Shown: piece after piece, positions 24,987 to 33,637 of the stretch
Position numbering within the stretch: position 1 is the first letter of the stretch
Layout: each line of letters begins with the position of its first letter
Source of the DNA: Anaerolineales bacterium
Lineage (GTDB): Bacteria; Chloroflexota; Anaerolineae; Anaerolineales; Villigracilaceae
Assembly (NCBI GenBank): GCA_030583885.1
Contig: CP129480.1
Location: 2,854,714-2,918,713 of the forward strand
Length of the DNA stretch: 64,000 nucleotides
Reading direction: 5' to 3'
The notes under the pieces: model-generated
Database searches by the model: none
What the model was told of the DNA's origin: nothing
The model's input: the letters and a program-made list of their open reading frames with translations, nothing else
Position numbers and translations under genes: made by a program

Positions 24987-25835
24987 ATGACCATCAAACA
25001 CATCTTCGTCATCGGTGCAGGGACCATGGGCAACGGCATCGCGCAGGTGGCGGCGACCTCGGGCTACCAGGTCACCTGCATGGACGTGGCGCCTGCCGCG
25101 CTGGAGAAAGCCAAGGCGATGATTGCCAGGTCCACAGCGAAACTGGTCGAGAAGGGAACGCTCACAGCCGAGCAAAAAGCCGCTGCAGACGGGATCAACT
25201 TCACGTCCACGATGGAGGCGATGAAGGATGCAGATCTGGTCATCGAAGCCGCGACGGAAAACCCTGACCTGAAATTCAAGATATTCAAAGATATGGACGC
25301 CAACGCGCGCGAAGGTGTGATATTGGCAAGCAATACCTCGTCCATTTCAATTACAAAGATCGCCGCCGTGACTACACGCCCAGATAAGGTCATCGGAATG
25401 CACTTCATGAATCCCGTGCCGTTGATGAAACTGGTCGAAGTCATCCGCGGACTGGGCACATCCGATGAAACCACAAAAACCATCGTGGAGTTGTGCAGGG
25501 CCATGGGCAAGGAACCCGTCGAAGCCAATGACTCGCCCGGCTTTATCTCAAACCGCATTTTGTGCCCGATGATCAACGAAGCGGTGTTCGCCTTGCAGGA
25601 GGGCGTCGGCACGCCCGAAGCGATCGACCAGGTGATGAAACTCGGCATGAATCATCCCATGGGTCCGCTCACGCTCGCGGATTTGATCGGCCTGGATGTG
25701 GTGCTGTTCGTGATGGAGGTGCTGCAGCGCGATCTGGGCGAAGATAAATATCGCCCTGCGTATCTTCTGCGCAAGATGGTGGATGCGGGCTATCTGGGAC
25801 GCAAGACCGGAAGCGGGTTTTACAAGTACGAGTGA
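24987..25835 (+). CDS. hbd: 3-hydroxybutyryl-CoA dehydrogenase
   Basis: NAD(P)-dependent reduction of acetoacetyl-CoA to 3-hydroxybutyryl-CoA; 282 aa, usual length for the monofunctional enzyme. Rossmann motif [14 protein letters not shown] (residues 10-23), catalytic SNTSS (115-119), His139 in [28 protein letters not shown] and [28 protein letters not shown] precedes ATG 24987. Works with the upstream thiolase. Confidence 0.93.
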   Translation: MTIKHIFVIGAGTMGNGIAQVAATSGYQVTCMDVAPAALEKAKAMIARSTAKLVEKGTLTAEQKAAADGINFTSTMEAMKDADLVIEAATENPDLKFKIFKDMDANAREGVILASNTSSISITKIAAVTTRPDKVIGMHFMNPVPLMKLVEVIRGLGTSDETTKTIVELCRAMGKEPVEANDSPGFISNRILCPMINEAVFALQEGVGTPEAIDQVMKLGMNHPMGPLTLADLIGLDVVLFVMEVLQRDLGEDKYRPAYLLRKMVDAGYLGRKTGSGFYKYE

Positions 25836-25891
25836 TCAGGGGGCAGTTATTAAGTTGTGCTATACTTTTATCGGTCGGCAAGGAGATTGAC

Positions 25892-26197
25892 ATGGCATTA
25901 CCTGTTGCAATCGAATCCAGCGCAAAACGATTGTTCCCAAACCTGCAACCTGAACAGGCAATTGTAGAATTGTTGCTCGAGCGCGCCCAAAAGAACCTCA
26001 TCAAATATCAATCCATGGCGCGTGAATTCGAGTCGAAGTACAGCCGGGATTTCGAGACCTTCCGCAAAACGATCCTTGCATCCAAACCCGATTCGGTGAC
26101 CGAGCAGGACTACTTTGACTGGGAACTCGCTGTCACAGGCATCGCCGACATGCAAGATGAGATCAAACGGCTCAAAGCATTACAGAAAAATCCATGA
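25892..26197 (+). CDS. Putative antitoxin of a TumE-type toxin-antitoxin pair
   Basis: 101 aa, mostly helical (QAIVELLLERAQKNLIKYQSMAREFESKYSRDFETF). AAGGAGATTGAC before ATG 25892 fixes the start. Its stop overlaps the ATG of the DUF6516-like gene (ATGA), the usual arrangement of a two-gene addiction module. No DNA-binding motif is obvious. The antitoxin assignment rests on position and size. Confidence 0.55.
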   Translation: MALPVAIESSAKRLFPNLQPEQAIVELLLERAQKNLIKYQSMAREFESKYSRDFETFRKTILASKPDSVTEQDYFDWELAVTGIADMQDEIKRLKALQKNP

Positions 26198-26547
26198 ACG
26201 CGGAACATTTGCCCGCCATCGCAGGAAAGGAACTCGAGCGGCGCAAGTACTTCGTCCGCATGGAGATACTCGACCAGACCGCGAGTCTCGTAAAAATCCG
26301 CCTCTACATCACCCCCGACCTGTTTGTCCAAATTTACCACAATGACCGCTATCAGACCACCAATCTGGTTTTGATCCACAATAATCAACGGCTTTACGGG
26401 CGCGATGAATTGGACGGTGGCTGGCACAGACATACCCACCTCGCGCCGGAAGAACATGATACAGGCAAAGAGGGACAAAGACCTGTCGAAGTCAGTGAGT
26501 TTTTGGACGAAGTGGAAAATGTTTTGGCCGCCCTTGATTTGCCATGA
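26194..26547 (+). CDS. TumE-family toxin-like protein (DUF6516)
   Basis: 117 aa with ASLVKIRLYITPDLFVQIYHNDRYQTTNLVLIHNNQRLYGRDELDGGWHRH, the beta-rich core of DUF6516 proteins, a family annotated as TumE toxins. The partner lies directly upstream with a four-base overlap. The molecular target is not known to me. The pair stands at the edge of the accessory stretch that holds an LRR remnant and an IS630 element. Confidence 0.65.
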   Translation: MNAEHLPAIAGKELERRKYFVRMEILDQTASLVKIRLYITPDLFVQIYHNDRYQTTNLVLIHNNQRLYGRDELDGGWHRHTHLAPEEHDTGKEGQRPVEVSEFLDEVENVLAALDLP

Positions 26548-26597
26548 TTAACCACGATATCCATCGCCCAGCAAATCAACCCGCCTTGGCGAGGTAT

Positions 26598-26637
26598 CAG
26601 CCCTTCTCCCCGTGGGGAAAGTTGGAAGGGGGGGGGC
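26598..26637. repeat. G/C-tract palindromic repeat, intergenic copy
   Basis: GCCCTTCTCCCCGTGGGG then AAAGTTGGAAGGGGGGGG. Read on the other strand it aligns with the in-frame insertion at 56193-56228 in the isopentenyl phosphate kinase gene. Confidence 0.55.
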
Positions 26638-26643
26638 CTAACC

Positions 26644-26917
26644 ATGCCCCATGACCAACCCGACCTCGAAGCAGAAAAGCAAATCCAACAAGCCCTGAAA
26701 TCGACCGCAACGGAACTTGACCTCCGCAGCATGAAGTTAACCGAATTGCCAGAATCAATCGGTCAACTAGAGCAATTGCGTAAACTTGGCCTTGGGCGTG
26801 AATGGAATAAAAAGGATGAAAATAAAAAATCGCCTGACCACCCTACCAGACTCACTTGGACAACTCACGCAGGTGTTGAAAACGGTCACGGCTGTGGGGA
26901 ATGTGTTCAGGAAGTAG
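26644..26917 (+). pseudogene. Frameshifted leucine-rich-repeat protein remnant
   Basis: The first 50 codons read as the start of an LRR protein: ATELDLRSMKLTELPESIGQ and LEQLRKLGLG. The frame then loses the repeat. In another frame from about 26829 the repeat continues as NRLTTLPDSLGQLTQVLKTV and ends at TAG 26915-26917. The break falls at AAAATAAAAAAT (26819-26830). The parent was probably a longer LRR protein (such as an LRR-GTPase), now truncated. No ribosome site is evident. Confidence 0.75.
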
Positions 26918-27095
26918 GAATTTGCATGATAAAACAGGGAACTGCGCAGTAAACATCAAAAAATCTAGGGCGCAACCAGGGGGGCAAAGGATCTATTACT
27001 CCACCACACACAAGTAAGGTAATTTTGATTATTGACATTGAAAAAAAATATAGTAAACTATTCAGGTTTACTTAGATTGATTTACAATAGTCGGT

Positions 27096-27611
27096 ATGAC
27101 ATGGAAACCATCATACCTAACCCGAGAACAAATGGAAGAAAGACGGCTTGAAGGTGGACGGCTGTTGAAAGCTGGAAAAATGTCAAAAGCCGAAATCTCA
27201 AGACACCTCGGAGTAAGCCGGGCCACGGTCGGCCAATGGGCCAGAATCATAGAAACAAAAGGTATGCGCGGACTCCAAAAAAGAAAAGCGGCTGGTAGCG
27301 AGCCGAAGTTGAGTAATCCACAAAAGCAAAGCTTAAAGAGGAAGCTGGAACGAGGGGCTTTGGCGAATGGATATCCAACTGATCGCTGGACATTGGACCG
27401 TGTCCAAAAATTGATCAAAAGAGAATTTGATGTCACTTATCATCCGAATTACCTCAATCGATTGTTGCGCAAACTAGGTTTCAGTCCACAAAAGCCAATG
27501 CCACAGGCTATTGAACAGGAAAAAGAGTTAGTGGAAGCTTGGTTGCTAGGAGATTGGCCAAGGATAAAAAAAGTCACATCGTCTCAAAGCAAAAATCGTA
27601 TTTTGGGATGA
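27096..27611 (+). CDS. IS630 transposase, N-terminal HTH part
   Basis: 171 aa. KMSKAEISRHLGVSRATVGQWARII is the helix-turn-helix, followed by the second DNA-binding region and the winged-helix part YPTDRWTLDRVQKLIKREFDVTYHPNYLNRLLRKLGFSPQKP, all typical of IS630. The frame runs past a seven-A run (27566-27572) and ends soon after. The catalytic domain continues in another frame. Confidence 0.88.
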   Translation: MTWKPSYLTREQMEERRLEGGRLLKAGKMSKAEISRHLGVSRATVGQWARIIETKGMRGLQKRKAAGSEPKLSNPQKQSLKRKLERGALANGYPTDRWTLDRVQKLIKREFDVTYHPNYLNRLLRKLGFSPQKPMPQAIEQEKELVEAWLLGDWPRIKKVTSSQSKNRILG

Positions 27612-28125
27612 ATTTGGGTTCTCCTTTCAAGAAATATTGGCTACGACGTGGGCTCGGACTGGCAAGAGACCCGTTTTTCGACGGGTAACCAAAGATCGTC
27701 GAGCGCTATCGACAGCCGTAGCGCTGACACTTACAGGCAAGATCTACAAGAAATGTTTTGAAGGTTCGATAAAAAGCGATAACTTGATTGAGGCACTTGA
27801 ACACCTCCGTAGGCAGGTACCTGGAAAAATCATCTTGATCTGGGATCGAGCCCGTATTCATCTTAGCAAGCTCACCAAAGCTTATCTCTGCCAGCATCCT
27901 GAGATCATGATTGAAGAGTTACCTGCTTACGCTCCACAGCTCAATCCGGAAGAGTATTGTCACGGAAATGTTAAACAACATCTCAGAAATGCTCGTCCAA
28001 CTTCTAAAGAGGAGATTCGCTCAATGCTTGATCGTGGTTTTGCTCGCTTGCGTCGTCGACCAGACTTACTTCTTGGCTTCTTTCATGCCGCCGGTCTTTC
28101 TGTTAGGCAACTTCAGTTAACCTGA
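27568..28125 (+). CDS. IS630 transposase, catalytic DDE part
   Basis: Open from 27568, just after an in-frame TAA, to 28125. The stretch KAKIVFWDEFGFSFQE (first catalytic Asp) lies before the TTG at 27637 that could serve as a start, so a functional enzyme needs fusion to the upstream frame. Further motifs: IILIWDRARIHLS (second Asp) and LPAYAPQLNPEEYCHGNVKQHL (final Glu). All three DDE residues are present. Confidence 0.85.
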   Translation, partial: KKSHRLKAKIVFWDEFGFSFQEILATTWARTGKRPVFRRVTKDRRALSTAVALTLTGKIYKKCFEGSIKSDNLIEALEHLRRQVPGKIILIWDRARIHLSKLTKAYLCQHPEIMIEELPAYAPQLNPEEYCHGNVKQHLRNARPTSKEEIRSMLDRGFARLRRRPDLLLGFFHAAGLSVRQLQLT

Positions 28126-28197
28126 ATAATTACACCAAATTTATCGTATTTCAACAATACAATAAATAGCATTCGTAACTGGAAAAACGGAGGAGCG

Positions 28198-30318
28198 ATG
28201 AATGCAAAAACCCGAAGCCTTGGTGCTCTAATCCTAATCACAACAACCATGCTCTCTGCTTGTGGGACAGTCCAAACCGATGATTCGGTATCAGCACCGA
28301 ATGTTGCCTCAGTGCAATCAGATGCAGATACTTCTACACAAAATCCGACAAGCACCATACCACCAACAAGCAGCCCCGCCCCCACGGTCACTCCAACACC
28401 CAAGCTACCCACCCTGCTCAATACACCCGTGCCTAGTCACACCGAAGTTATATCCCCACAAAACGTTAACAGACTCGTGGAAATTTCACTCTGGGGGCAG
28501 GGAGCGCCACATAGCGTTGTGCATTCACCCGATGGACAACAAATAGTAGTTGGGACATCAACGGGGATTTACTTATACGATTCTCAAAGTTTTCAATTAG
28601 TAAAGTACATCAATACTCATAATTGGGTTGACCGTGATCGCTTTTTCTCTTTACCAGTTGTCGCAATATCGCCGGACAACATAATTATTGCGGGAGTATC
28701 AAACGACAATCAAATCACTCTTTGGGATGCAGTCAGTGGAGAGGAATTGAAAGTATTAATCGGCCACACCAACAGGGTGTCACAATTATCATTCGCGCCA
28801 GACGGAAAAACTCTTGTGTCAAGCGCCGACGACAAGAACATCAAAATATGGGATATAGCATCTGGAACTGAATTAAGCGTTATAACAACTCAAGCAAATT
28901 CTACTGTTCCCGTCTTTGGTCTCTCGCCAGACGGCGTGACTATCGCCTTTGAAACAAATAACGGCAATGGCGAGATCCAGGTATTAGATATAGCTAGCGG
29001 AAAGCAGTTATATAAATTCATAGGACACACAAACTCAACGATAACCCGCATTGCATTTGCTCCCGATGGGAAAACATTTTTATCCGCAGCCGGAGATACA
29101 ACCATTAAAATATGGGACGTGAATAATGGAAATTTATTAAAAACCCTAAGAGGGCATACAAATCAAGTCAATTGGTTTGCTATCTCGCCCGATGGGAAAA
29201 CATTAGCATCGACCTCGCTAGATGACACTATAATTCTTTGGGATATAGCAAGCGGAGATAAAATCCAATCATGGGTTGGGAGTTCATGGGGAATAGAACA
29301 AATAACCTTCTCGCCCGATGGACAGACGCTCATTTCTACTAGCGGACTCGGTGCTCTTAGCGACGGTTTGAAAATCTGGAATGCGGCTAGTGGCGAAGAA
29401 CTCTATACAATTAATTCATGCTTTCACAACGATATTGACTTTTCAATGGACGGAAAGCTACTTGGCACTGTGTCTTGCGATGAGAATATCGAGATTCTTG
29501 ATACAACAATAAGCGATGAAAATATATCTCTCAGCGCACCTGACGCTCGGACAGAACAATTGGTTTTTTCACCGGATGGTACTATCGTGGCTACTGGAGA
29601 ATACGATGGTACTGTAAGATTGTGGGAAGTAGTTAGCGGCGAAGAAATGCTTATTTTGCCGAAAATACATAACCGTCCCATTGTTCAGATTTTCTTCTTA
29701 CAAGACGGTAATTTTCTAGTGTCACAGGATAGGTATGGGGTGGTTGTCATGTGGGACTTGGCCGATGGCAGTGAAGTTTACAAAACAAGCGTGGGGGCGC
29801 CAATCTCCTTATCGCCAGATGGCAAGGTTTTTGCAGGAGGTGCGGAAATTTCAACGTTCCCAGACGGAACAACTTATAATCTATCTTTTCAAGAGGTATC
29901 CCTTCCAAGCTCTATCATACTTTGGGATGCAAGTACGGGACAACAAATCCAAAAATTAAATGGACATAAGGATTACGTTCATATTACAAAATTCTCGCCA
30001 GACGGCAAAATCATCGCATCTGCTTCCAACGATGCGACGGTAAAATTATGGGATGCCATAAGCGGCGAAGAGATAATTACATTAATAGGACACACTGAGA
30101 GGGTTTTTGATGTGGCTTTCTCACCAGATGGCAATATCCTTGCGTCAGTGTCTAGAGACAAATCGATGATATTATGGGATGTTGGGAGCGGCAAAAAATT
30201 ATTCGAAATAAATGATATCGCTGGCGTTCCTTACCGTGTGGTCTTCTCGCCCGACGGAAGCAAAGTAGTATTGCTTTTGACTGCTGGCGCAATTCAGTTT
30301 TGGGGAATTTACCCATGA
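28198..30318 (+). CDS. WD40-repeat lipoprotein
   Basis: 706 aa exported lipoprotein: signal peptide with lipobox LSAC (Cys21), a Thr/Pro-rich tether to about residue 80, then a run of WD40 blades to the end (repeated SFAPDGKTL..S...D..IKIWDIASG units, at least ten), enough for one or two beta-propellers. GGAGG stands before ATG 28198. It should act as a cell-surface scaffold or binding protein; no enzyme domain is attached. AT-richer than the housekeeping genes and in the accessory stretch, just downstream of the IS630 element that may have separated it from its promoter. Confidence 0.85.
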   Translation: MNAKTRSLGALILITTTMLSACGTVQTDDSVSAPNVASVQSDADTSTQNPTSTIPPTSSPAPTVTPTPKLPTLLNTPVPSHTEVISPQNVNRLVEISLWGQGAPHSVVHSPDGQQIVVGTSTGIYLYDSQSFQLVKYINTHNWVDRDRFFSLPVVAISPDNIIIAGVSNDNQITLWDAVSGEELKVLIGHTNRVSQLSFAPDGKTLVSSADDKNIKIWDIASGTELSVITTQANSTVPVFGLSPDGVTIAFETNNGNGEIQVLDIASGKQLYKFIGHTNSTITRIAFAPDGKTFLSAAGDTTIKIWDVNNGNLLKTLRGHTNQVNWFAISPDGKTLASTSLDDTIILWDIASGDKIQSWVGSSWGIEQITFSPDGQTLISTSGLGALSDGLKIWNAASGEELYTINSCFHNDIDFSMDGKLLGTVSCDENIEILDTTISDENISLSAPDARTEQLVFSPDGTIVATGEYDGTVRLWEVVSGEEMLILPKIHNRPIVQIFFLQDGNFLVSQDRYGVVVMWDLADGSEVYKTSVGAPISLSPDGKVFAGGAEISTFPDGTTYNLSFQEVSLPSSIILWDASTGQQIQKLNGHKDYVHITKFSPDGKIIASASNDATVKLWDAISGEEIITLIGHTERVFDVAFSPDGNILASVSRDKSMILWDVGSGKKLFEINDIAGVPYRVVFSPDGSKVVLLLTAGAIQFWGIYP

Positions 30319-30907
30319 CAATATTGTTGATTTATTAAGATTGATCTCACACTTGGACAATGTTCGTGTAACTGCATTATACCGAATGGAGAATATGAGA
30401 TGAGCTCGCGCTGACAGATATGGTAAGTCATCTCGTCAAATTTAGTCTGCGAGTTCAGCACGGGAACTGGACTTAAAGAAATTATGAAACTCCATGCTCA
30501 ATATGTCTTGAGCATGGAGTTGAAATCCGTGTTGAACAATCTACATTGGGCAGAAATGAATTAATAAAAGGAAAAGACCTGGCTTTGGCGAACTTGTCTG
30601 CGTGATCAACAAATGCCAGGAATTCATGTGGATGCATGAGCGCTGCGGGAGAGTATTGAACGATCAAGCCAATGCGAAGGTTGCACTTGCTCTTTGCGAC
30701 GAGGCATTCCACCGTAAGTGTGGAACTTGCTTTCCGAAGACTCACAACCAAAACCTCTTACTTGCCAACCTTTGTCCAACTAGTCTGCTGTAATACAGCC
30801 TGCCTGTTGACACTACCGGAAGGGGAAGTTCATCAGTAGGCATTCGGGGGGATTTCCGTGATAATGAAACCAGAGTTTTTCGATAAAAAATCACAGGAGA
30901 CAGACCC
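30319..30907. other. Gene-poor interval of 589 bases
   Basis: No convincing gene. It contains a perfect 13-bp stem-loop (30489-30501 with 30508-30520, loop TATGTC) without a T-run, and near its end the AGGAG ribosome site of the oxidoreductase gene. Short frames on both strands show no family features. Confidence 0.6.
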
Positions 30908-33067
30908 ATGACCATGCCTGCCGATCTTGCAGAAACCACCCTTTTGAAGGAATTCACCTACGAACTGCGCCCCGTCGAACGCGGGTATGCGGGGCGGACG
31001 TTGTACATCCATTTGGATGACAACTCCATTTATGAAAAGCCCGTCACGCAGCAGATGAAAGACCTGTTCACAGGCGGGCGCGGATTTGCGCTCAAACTGC
31101 TCTGGGATGCGGTCACGCCGCAAACGAAATGGAACGACCCGCAGAATGAACTGGTCATCGCCAATGGTCCGATCTGCGGCATCACGGCGTACCCGGGCAG
31201 CGGAAAATCCACGGTGGTGACGCTCAGTCCGCTGACAGAGAATGTGATCGACAGCAATGTCGGCGGGTACTTTGCGCCCTTCCTGAAATTCTCGGGTTTC
31301 GATGCAATCGAAATTCAAGGCAAGGCGGCGGATGATGTGGTCATCTTCATTGACGGAGACACGGGCAGGGTGACGATTGAGTCAGACCCGCTCACAGCGT
31401 TGGATTCGCATGAAGTGGCGAACCAACTCACAGTCAAGTATGGAGGCGATGAAAAAGGCAGGCGCGGCATCTCGGTCTTGTCGGCGGGTCAGGCAGCGGA
31501 GCATACGCGCATCGCGTTGATCAATTCCACCTGGTATGACGTGCGGCGCAAGGAGGCGCGTTTCAAGCAGGCGGGGCGCGGCGGACCGGGGCGCGTTTTC
31601 CGCGATAAAAGAATCAAAGCCATTGTGGTGCGTTACACCGACATGGGCGGCGACAAGAACGGCGTGGCGGATATGGCGCTTATCCGCAAGGCGGGGACGC
31701 GCATCAACAAGGAGATCACGGAACTGGACGACAAGCAGAACCAGATGCGCAAGGTCGGCACGGCGAACATCGTGGAAGTTATGGATCATTTCGACCTGCT
31801 GCCGACGCACAACTACCGCTACGGTTCGCATCCCGACACCCATAAAATTGATTCCAAAGTGTGGAAGGAAGCCTTCACCCAGGGTTTGCCCGACGGATGC
31901 TGGCTGGGATGCACGATGAGCTGCTCGCACGGCGTGGACCACTTCCCGCTTCAAACTGGACCGTATGCCGGTCAATGCGTGTTGGTGGATGGACCCGAAT
32001 ACGAGAACGCCGCTGGACTTGGCTCGAACATCGGCAACTTCGACCCGCAGAAAGTGTTGGAGCTCAACTTCTATTGCGACACCTACGGCGTGGACAGCAT
32101 TTCATTTGCGAACTGTGTTGCGTTTGCGATGGAGTGTTACGAAGAAGGATTCATCACCAAAGAACACACGGGCGGGCTTGAACTGAACTTCGGCAACGGC
32201 GCGGCGGCGTTGGAATTGATCCACCAGATGGCGCGCGGCGAAGGTTTCGGCGTGATTGTCGGACAGGGCGTGCGCTACATGAAGGAGCTTTTCGTGCGCG
32301 AATACGGCGCCGACCCGAAATTCATCCACGACATCGGCATGGAAATGAAAGGCATGGAAATTTCCGAATACCTGACCAAAGAGTCGCTTGCCCAGCAGGG
32401 CGGCTATGGCATGGCGACCAAGGGTCCGCAGCATGATGAAGCGTGGTTGATCTTTATGGATCAGGTGCAGAATTTACTTCCGACGTTCAAAGACAAGGCG
32501 GAGGCGCTGCATTACTTCCCCATGTGGCGGACGTGGTTCAGCTTGCATGGACTGTGCAAACTGCCGTGGAACGACATTTCCCCCGCGAACAATAAAGAGA
32601 CGAAAGAACCCGCCAAGGTGGAGGAGCACGTCGAAAACTACACGTGGATCCATCAGGGCGTGACGGGGGTGCCGACGAAGGTCGAAGATCTGCTGGCGCA
32701 ATCGGAACGGGTGTACAACTTCCAGAAGGTGTTCGCCATCCGCATGGGACGGGTCGGGCGCAAGCACGATTATCCGCCTTACCGCGCGATGGGACCCGTG
32801 ACCAAACTCGAATACGAGTCGCGTCAGGAACGCTACGACGAGCAGTTGAAGCGGCTGGTGGAAATTGAACCCGAAGGCATGTCTACGGAAGAGAAGATAG
32901 CGCACCTGCGCAAGTACCGCGAAGCGCAGTACGAGCAATTGATGGACGCGGTCTACGAACGGCGCGGCTGGGATGCAAATAGCATCCCCACGCCTGAGAA
33001 ACTCCGCGCATTGGGCATGGATTTGCCCGAGGTGCTGGCAGCGGTGGAAGAGGCGAGGAAGAAGTAG
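30908..33067 (+). CDS. Tungsten-type aldehyde:ferredoxin oxidoreductase family protein
   Basis: 719 aa cytosolic enzyme predicted to carry a bis-pyranopterin tungsten (or Mo) cofactor and a [4Fe-4S] cluster. N-terminal domain: GGRGFALKLLWD, ELVIANGPICGITAYPGSGKSTV, VGGYFAPFLKFSGFDAIEIQGKA. Cluster Cys: Cys331, Cys335, Cys339 and probably Cys550 (LHGLCKLPW). YATKGPxHD-like motif is GYGMATKGPQHDEAW. It is about 100 residues longer than the classic enzyme, the excess being a C-terminal helical region. Substrate unknown: aldehyde or carboxylate reduction, or an acyl-CoA-related role as in BamB relatives. AGGAG precedes ATG 30908. No ferredoxin or cofactor gene is adjacent. Confidence 0.88.
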   Translation: MTMPADLAETTLLKEFTYELRPVERGYAGRTLYIHLDDNSIYEKPVTQQMKDLFTGGRGFALKLLWDAVTPQTKWNDPQNELVIANGPICGITAYPGSGKSTVVTLSPLTENVIDSNVGGYFAPFLKFSGFDAIEIQGKAADDVVIFIDGDTGRVTIESDPLTALDSHEVANQLTVKYGGDEKGRRGISVLSAGQAAEHTRIALINSTWYDVRRKEARFKQAGRGGPGRVFRDKRIKAIVVRYTDMGGDKNGVADMALIRKAGTRINKEITELDDKQNQMRKVGTANIVEVMDHFDLLPTHNYRYGSHPDTHKIDSKVWKEAFTQGLPDGCWLGCTMSCSHGVDHFPLQTGPYAGQCVLVDGPEYENAAGLGSNIGNFDPQKVLELNFYCDTYGVDSISFANCVAFAMECYEEGFITKEHTGGLELNFGNGAAALELIHQMARGEGFGVIVGQGVRYMKELFVREYGADPKFIHDIGMEMKGMEISEYLTKESLAQQGGYGMATKGPQHDEAWLIFMDQVQNLLPTFKDKAEALHYFPMWRTWFSLHGLCKLPWNDISPANNKETKEPAKVEEHVENYTWIHQGVTGVPTKVEDLLAQSERVYNFQKVFAIRMGRVGRKHDYPPYRAMGPVTKLEYESRQERYDEQLKRLVEIEPEGMSTEEKIAHLRKYREAQYEQLMDAVYERRGWDANSIPTPEKLRALGMDLPEVLAAVEEARKK

Positions 33068-33074
33068 ATAGAGA

Positions 33075-33120
33075 AGAATCAAAACAGGCAGGTGATGAAC
33101 CTGCCTGTTTTGATTCTTTT
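33075..33120 (+). terminator. Terminator of the oxidoreductase gene
   Basis: Perfect 19-bp stem (33075-33093 with 33099-33117), loop GATGA, then T-run. Confidence 0.9.
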
Positions 33121-33241
33121 ACCACCTATCCCAATGCACCACATCCTCTAGCGCAGCCCGTCCACCCTTCTTTGGCAGCGCGGACAATTTCTCCTCCTCC
33201 ATTTGTATCATCTCTGTCCAGAGAAACTAACGACCTTGAAT

Positions 33242-33270
33242 AAAAAAGACTCCCTCGGGTTGGGAGTCTT
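33242..33270 (-). terminator. Terminator of tRNA-Pro
   Basis: AAGACTCCC / GGGAGTCTT stem with the A-run at 33242-33247 giving a U-tract on the minus strand, 17 bases after the tRNA 3' end. Confidence 0.85.
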
Positions 33271-33287
33271 GCGTGCCTTTACTGCAG

Positions 33288-33361
33288 TCGGGGTGGAGAG
33301 ATTTGAACTCTCGACCTCACGGACCCGAACCGTGCGCTCTACCGGTCTGAGCCACACCCCG
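33288..33361 (-). tRNA. tRNA-Pro (anticodon CGG)
   Basis: Full cloverleaf on the minus strand: acceptor CGGGGTG/CACCCCG with discriminator A, anticodon stem CACGG/CCGTG with loop TTCGGGT (anticodon CGG), T arm GAGAG..CTCTC with loop TTCAAAT. No encoded CCA. Reads CCG codons. Confidence 0.95.
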
Positions 33362-33432
33362 AAATCCTCCCGCAGGGGAGCGTAAAGCGTGCGAATTATA
33401 CCACTTTGTGGCACGAGTACCACTTTGTACCC

Positions 33433-33590
33433 ATTCTGGGGAGTGACTAAAAGGATGGGCTTTCTGCATAGACCATGAAGCCACAAAGGCTAGAAGACTC
33501 AAAGGTTTCTTGGTGGCTTTGTGTTTTAGTGCCTTTGTGTTTTAGTGCCTTTGTGGTTAGCTCACGAAAGTAGCCACTCGCCCCATTCTG
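33433..33590 (-). repeat. Dispersed 140-160-base repeat, copy 1
   Basis: On the minus strand matches 45766-45905 over nearly its whole length (GAGTGGCTACTTTCGTG .. CAAGAAACCTTTGAGTC .. GAAAGCCCATCCTTTT). This copy has an 18-base internal duplication of AAAGGCACTAAAACACA. Its ends carry CCCATTCTGGGG in inverted orientation. The gap 33362-33637 holds nothing else I can name. Confidence 0.8.
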
Positions 33591-33637
33591 GGCATAATGG
33601 CACAAGAAACAGCGTGGTTCGTTTTGGGAAAGGCGGG

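Larger units (their letters stand above)
27061..28126 (+). mobile_element. IS630-family insertion sequence, complete
   Basis: 1066 bases bounded by imperfect inverted repeats TTCAGGTTTACTT (from 27061) and AGTTAACCTGAA (to 28126), flanked by TA at 27059-27060 and 28127-28128, the target duplication of IS630/Tc1 elements. It carries two overlapping-frame transposase parts. It landed 72 bases upstream of the WD40 lipoprotein gene, probably in that gene's promoter region: a TTGACA lies at 27033-27038 just outside the left end. Confidence 0.9.

Noticed and set aside
30482..30793. Short frames on both strands in the gap before the oxidoreductase gene
   Set aside because: No ribosome site, no recognisable domain, and they overlap each other and a stem-loop.
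33362..33637. Attachment site next to tRNA-Pro
   Set aside because: No integrase gene and no repeat of the tRNA 3' end was found in the window.
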